A stretch of DNA of 33,363 bases from the NCBI GenBank assembly GCA_025201805.1, contig MU619309.1, positions 77,478 through 110,840 on the forward strand. Reading direction: 5' to 3'. The notes beneath the pieces are model-generated. The model had not been told where the DNA came from, searched no databases, and saw only the letters and a program-made list of their open reading frames with translations. Within the stretch, counting starts at the first letter, position 1. Every line of letters starts with the position of its first letter. Source of the DNA: Parasitella parasitica. Lineage: Eukaryota; Mucoromycota; Mucoromycetes; Mucorales; Mucoraceae. The translations under genes and the position numbers were made by a program. Positions 31,468 to 33,363 of this stretch are shown piece by piece.

Positions 31468-31894
31468 TCAGCAGCCGTGTCATTTAACACTATCCCCATT
31501 GTTATTTAATGTGATATATAGAGATTAAACATCTGCCGATAAATTGAACTAGTACATCCAGCACCTTTTGTGAATACACCATGCATTTAATAAATAAATA
31601 ATCCGAGACCAAACTATAACTCAGAGACTTGTACTAGACATGCAATAAAGCTTCGATGTTAAGCAGTTGATCTATACATGACCCGACTCCATTGCAATTC
31701 AAGATGGTCGGTGCATTTCAAAATGAGGTGACGTAGTGGTGATCTTGTTCGTTTCTCTTTATTTTTGACAGCACAGTTACACCCTAATCCAATGGAATGT
31801 AAATTTTTATAAATAACTCAAACTTTCTTTTTTTTGCTCTTATTTCTTTCATCACAATTTGGAAGAAAGAAAGAAAAAAAAACAGATTTGAGAA
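31468..31894. other. Intergenic: SRPBCC-like 3' flank and tropomyosin promoter
   Basis: About 430 nt with no coding sequence. A CT-rich tract at about 31826-31853 and then a GAAAGAAAGAAA purine run sit just before the tropomyosin ATG and probably mark its leader. Confidence 0.6.
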
Positions 31895-32505
31895 ATGGAT
31901 AAAATTCGTGAGGTAGATAAATTACTATTGCAACTGGGATCTAAGCTAAAAAGTACCATTATTGTGTATAAATTTAGAAAATTGCTACCATCCGCATTGA
32001 AGCAGATACCGCCAATGCTAAAGTTGAAGAGTTGGAAAACGAGCTCAAAAATATTAAACAAGAGCACACTCAACAAGAGCGTGAAATCATTTCATTGAAC
32101 AACAAGAACAAGCAACTTGAAGAGGATTTAGATACTGCCCATGACACCATCAAGTCCTTGAGGGACAATGAAACTGAGGACAGCGATCACAAGAAGCACC
32201 ATGAGAATTCTTTGCGCAAGATTACTCTGCTTGAAGAAGAGTTGGAGGAATCAGACAAGGCACTCAAGGAAACCACCAAAAAGTAAGACATTTCAATGAT
32301 GGGGAAGGGTACATTTGACTAATGCTCACTCTAAAACGCTAGTTTCCGTGAAGCTGATATTAAAGCTGAGCAACTTGAAAAGAAGGTCGAGCAATTAACA
32401 GCCAAACTCGCCGAGGAAGAACAGAAAAATGAAGATCTTGAACGAAAGAACGAAGAATTGAGTGGTCAATTGGAAGAGATCAACAAGCAACTGGATGACA
32501 TGTAA
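31895..32505 (+). CDS. Tropomyosin (fungal short form)
   Basis: Exons 31895-31912, 31978-32282 and 32343-32505 give 161 residues, the same length as S. pombe Cdc8 and yeast Tpm2; introns are 65 and 60 nt. The protein is one continuous alpha-helical coiled coil, starting MDKIREKIATIRIEADTANA and ending NKQLDDM, with regular heptads and no Pro. Sequences such as VEELENELKNIKQEH, ISLNNKNKQLEEDLD and FREADIKAEQLEKKVEQL are characteristic of fungal tropomyosins. Tropomyosin wraps along formin-built actin cables and the cytokinetic ring, protecting them and guiding myosin V. The first exon carries only six codons; without it the reading frame has no good start, which supports the intron. The gene converges on eL43. 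Confidence 0.96.
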
Positions 32506-32864
32506 ATTGGGATTGGCTGGTTCCCAGAAATTGATATATATGTATATTTAATTTTTTTTTTATTTGAATAAAATTTCCGATAAACATATGTTGCTATGAA
32601 ACACACACCTGTCAGAAATAAATGCTGTCATGGCAACAAAAACGGATCTGCACGAACAATGCATAATGAAATTTTGGAAATACGTACATCAGGCAGTAAA
32701 ACAATATTACGTTTATCTCTAGATAATTACTTGGAATAAAGCTCCAGCTCATTTGAGGAAACCTCCCACACCCAAATAGTATCATCAATACTACTTTGCC
32801 CACTTTTCAAAAGAAAAACGACTAAATTTATTTAGACTAATAAACAAATGAAATTGATCCTAAC
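32506..32864. other. Intergenic between convergent tropomyosin and eL43
   Basis: About 360 nt of 3' flanks with no credible gene. Contains AATAAA at 32567-32572, the likely tropomyosin poly(A) signal. Confidence 0.6.
32567..32572 (+). terminator. Poly(A) signal AATAAA of tropomyosin
   Basis: AATAAA 62 nt after the tropomyosin stop codon, preceded by a T-rich tract. Position fits a cleavage/polyadenylation signal. Confidence 0.5.
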
Positions 32865-33273
32865 TTAGATCTCGGCCAATTCACGAAGACGACGAACGGT
32901 GGAGCGGACAGTAGCGGCAGCAGTAGTGCTAAAAAAAAAATTGTTATCAACATGTTAGCATTGCAATCGAAATCTTGCCACCAAAATCAACTTACGAAAC
33001 AGTGTAAGCACCACCAGCCATGGTCTTTTTGCAACCCTTGCACTTCCAGATACCGACAGCAGTACGTTTGACAGCATCCTTACCACAGAAGGTACAGGTG
33101 TAAGTGGAATGTTGAGTGATTTCCATCTTCTTGACGGTCTTTCTGAGAGAAGCACCATAACGGGTACCGTATTTACCGGTGATTCCGACCTTCTTAGTGC
33201 GTTTGGCCTACAAGTGATGTATTTTAGTTGAGCACGATGGATGGATGGATAGATTTGCTATGATATATACCAT
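32865..33273 (-). CDS. RPL43: 60S ribosomal protein eL43 (RPL43/L37a)
   Basis: Structural protein of the large ribosomal subunit. Exons 33273-33271, 33207-32996 and 32928-32865 give 92 residues, the standard size of the family; introns are 63 and 67 nt. The first exon is only the ATG, and the rest starts [20 protein letters not shown]. The zinc finger is CTFCGKDA ... IWKCKGC (two C-x2-C pairs). The tail is [15 protein letters not shown]. Sequence match is essentially complete, so identity is firm. Exon phase is consistent at both junctions. The promoter lies between 33274 and the window end, which finishes in a T-run. Intron 1 contains a short ATCC repeat (about 33238-33254) and no C/D-box pattern that would suggest a hosted snoRNA. 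Confidence 0.97.
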
Positions 33274-33363
33274 TTTAGATAAAGTACCAAAGAGGAGGAA
33301 GTATTCAATGTGCAGCTGGCTGCTCTTCTTTTGGCCTACCCGGAATTTGTTTTTTTTTTTTTT

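Noticed and set aside
33208-33270. A snoRNA hosted in the first eL43 intron
   Set aside because: At 63 nt it is too short, with no C/D or H/ACA box pairing visible.

Overview
The window is a stretch of AT-rich eukaryotic nuclear DNA, almost certainly from an early-diverging filamentous fungus, with a Mucoromycota/Mucorales-like relative the best guess. The evidence is dense genes broken by very short GT-AG introns (33 inferred here, nearly all 48-82 nt), several with CTAAC/CTAAT-like branch sites, plus fungal-type proteins (161-residue tropomyosin, 126-residue profilin, Dbp10, Enp1/bystin). A WNK-type kinase, absent from budding yeast, is also present. No operon, phage, CRISPR, rRNA or convincing tRNA was seen. 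Exon structures were worked out by hand from reading-frame continuity across GT-AG sites.

Layout, left to right: FG-nucleoporin (+, 126-3964); profilin (-, 4819-5443); DEAD-box helicase Dbp10 (-, 5667-8721); a small cysteine-rich secretory/type I membrane protein (-, 9296-9825); a 2.6-kb stretch without a supported gene (9826-12459); heterotrimeric G-protein beta subunit (-, 12460-13612); a 1.7-kb gene-poor stretch with a 10-N assembly gap (13613-15273); TBC-domain Rab GAP (+, 15274-17940); glutamate 5-kinase (-, 17960-19353); 26S proteasome ATPase Rpt6 (+, 20240-21527); a Tim17-like membrane protein (-, 21569-22332); bystin/Enp1 (+, 23236-24735); WNK-like kinase (-, 24939-27037); CHMP7-like ESCRT-III protein (-, 27441-28965); a 1.6-kb gene-poor stretch; a membrane-anchored SRPBCC/START-like protein (+, 30595-31467); tropomyosin (+, 31895-32505); ribosomal protein eL43 (-, 32865-33273).

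The genes are mostly conserved housekeeping genes and do not form one pathway. Loose themes are ribosome production (Dbp10, bystin, eL43), actin cables (profilin, tropomyosin), nuclear envelope (nucleoporin, CHMP7) and signalling (G beta, WNK, Rab GAP). Several neighbours are convergent and very tightly packed (19 and 41 nt between stop codons), so their 3' UTRs probably overlap.

I found no clearly new biological system. The items most worth a second look are a profilin intron that looks like two introns back to back (possible recursive splicing), the WNK kinase with a SAM-like tail, the lineage-restricted-looking cysteine-rich membrane protein, inverted-repeat-like sequence flanking the assembly gap, and a G-run intron in the Rab GAP gene.
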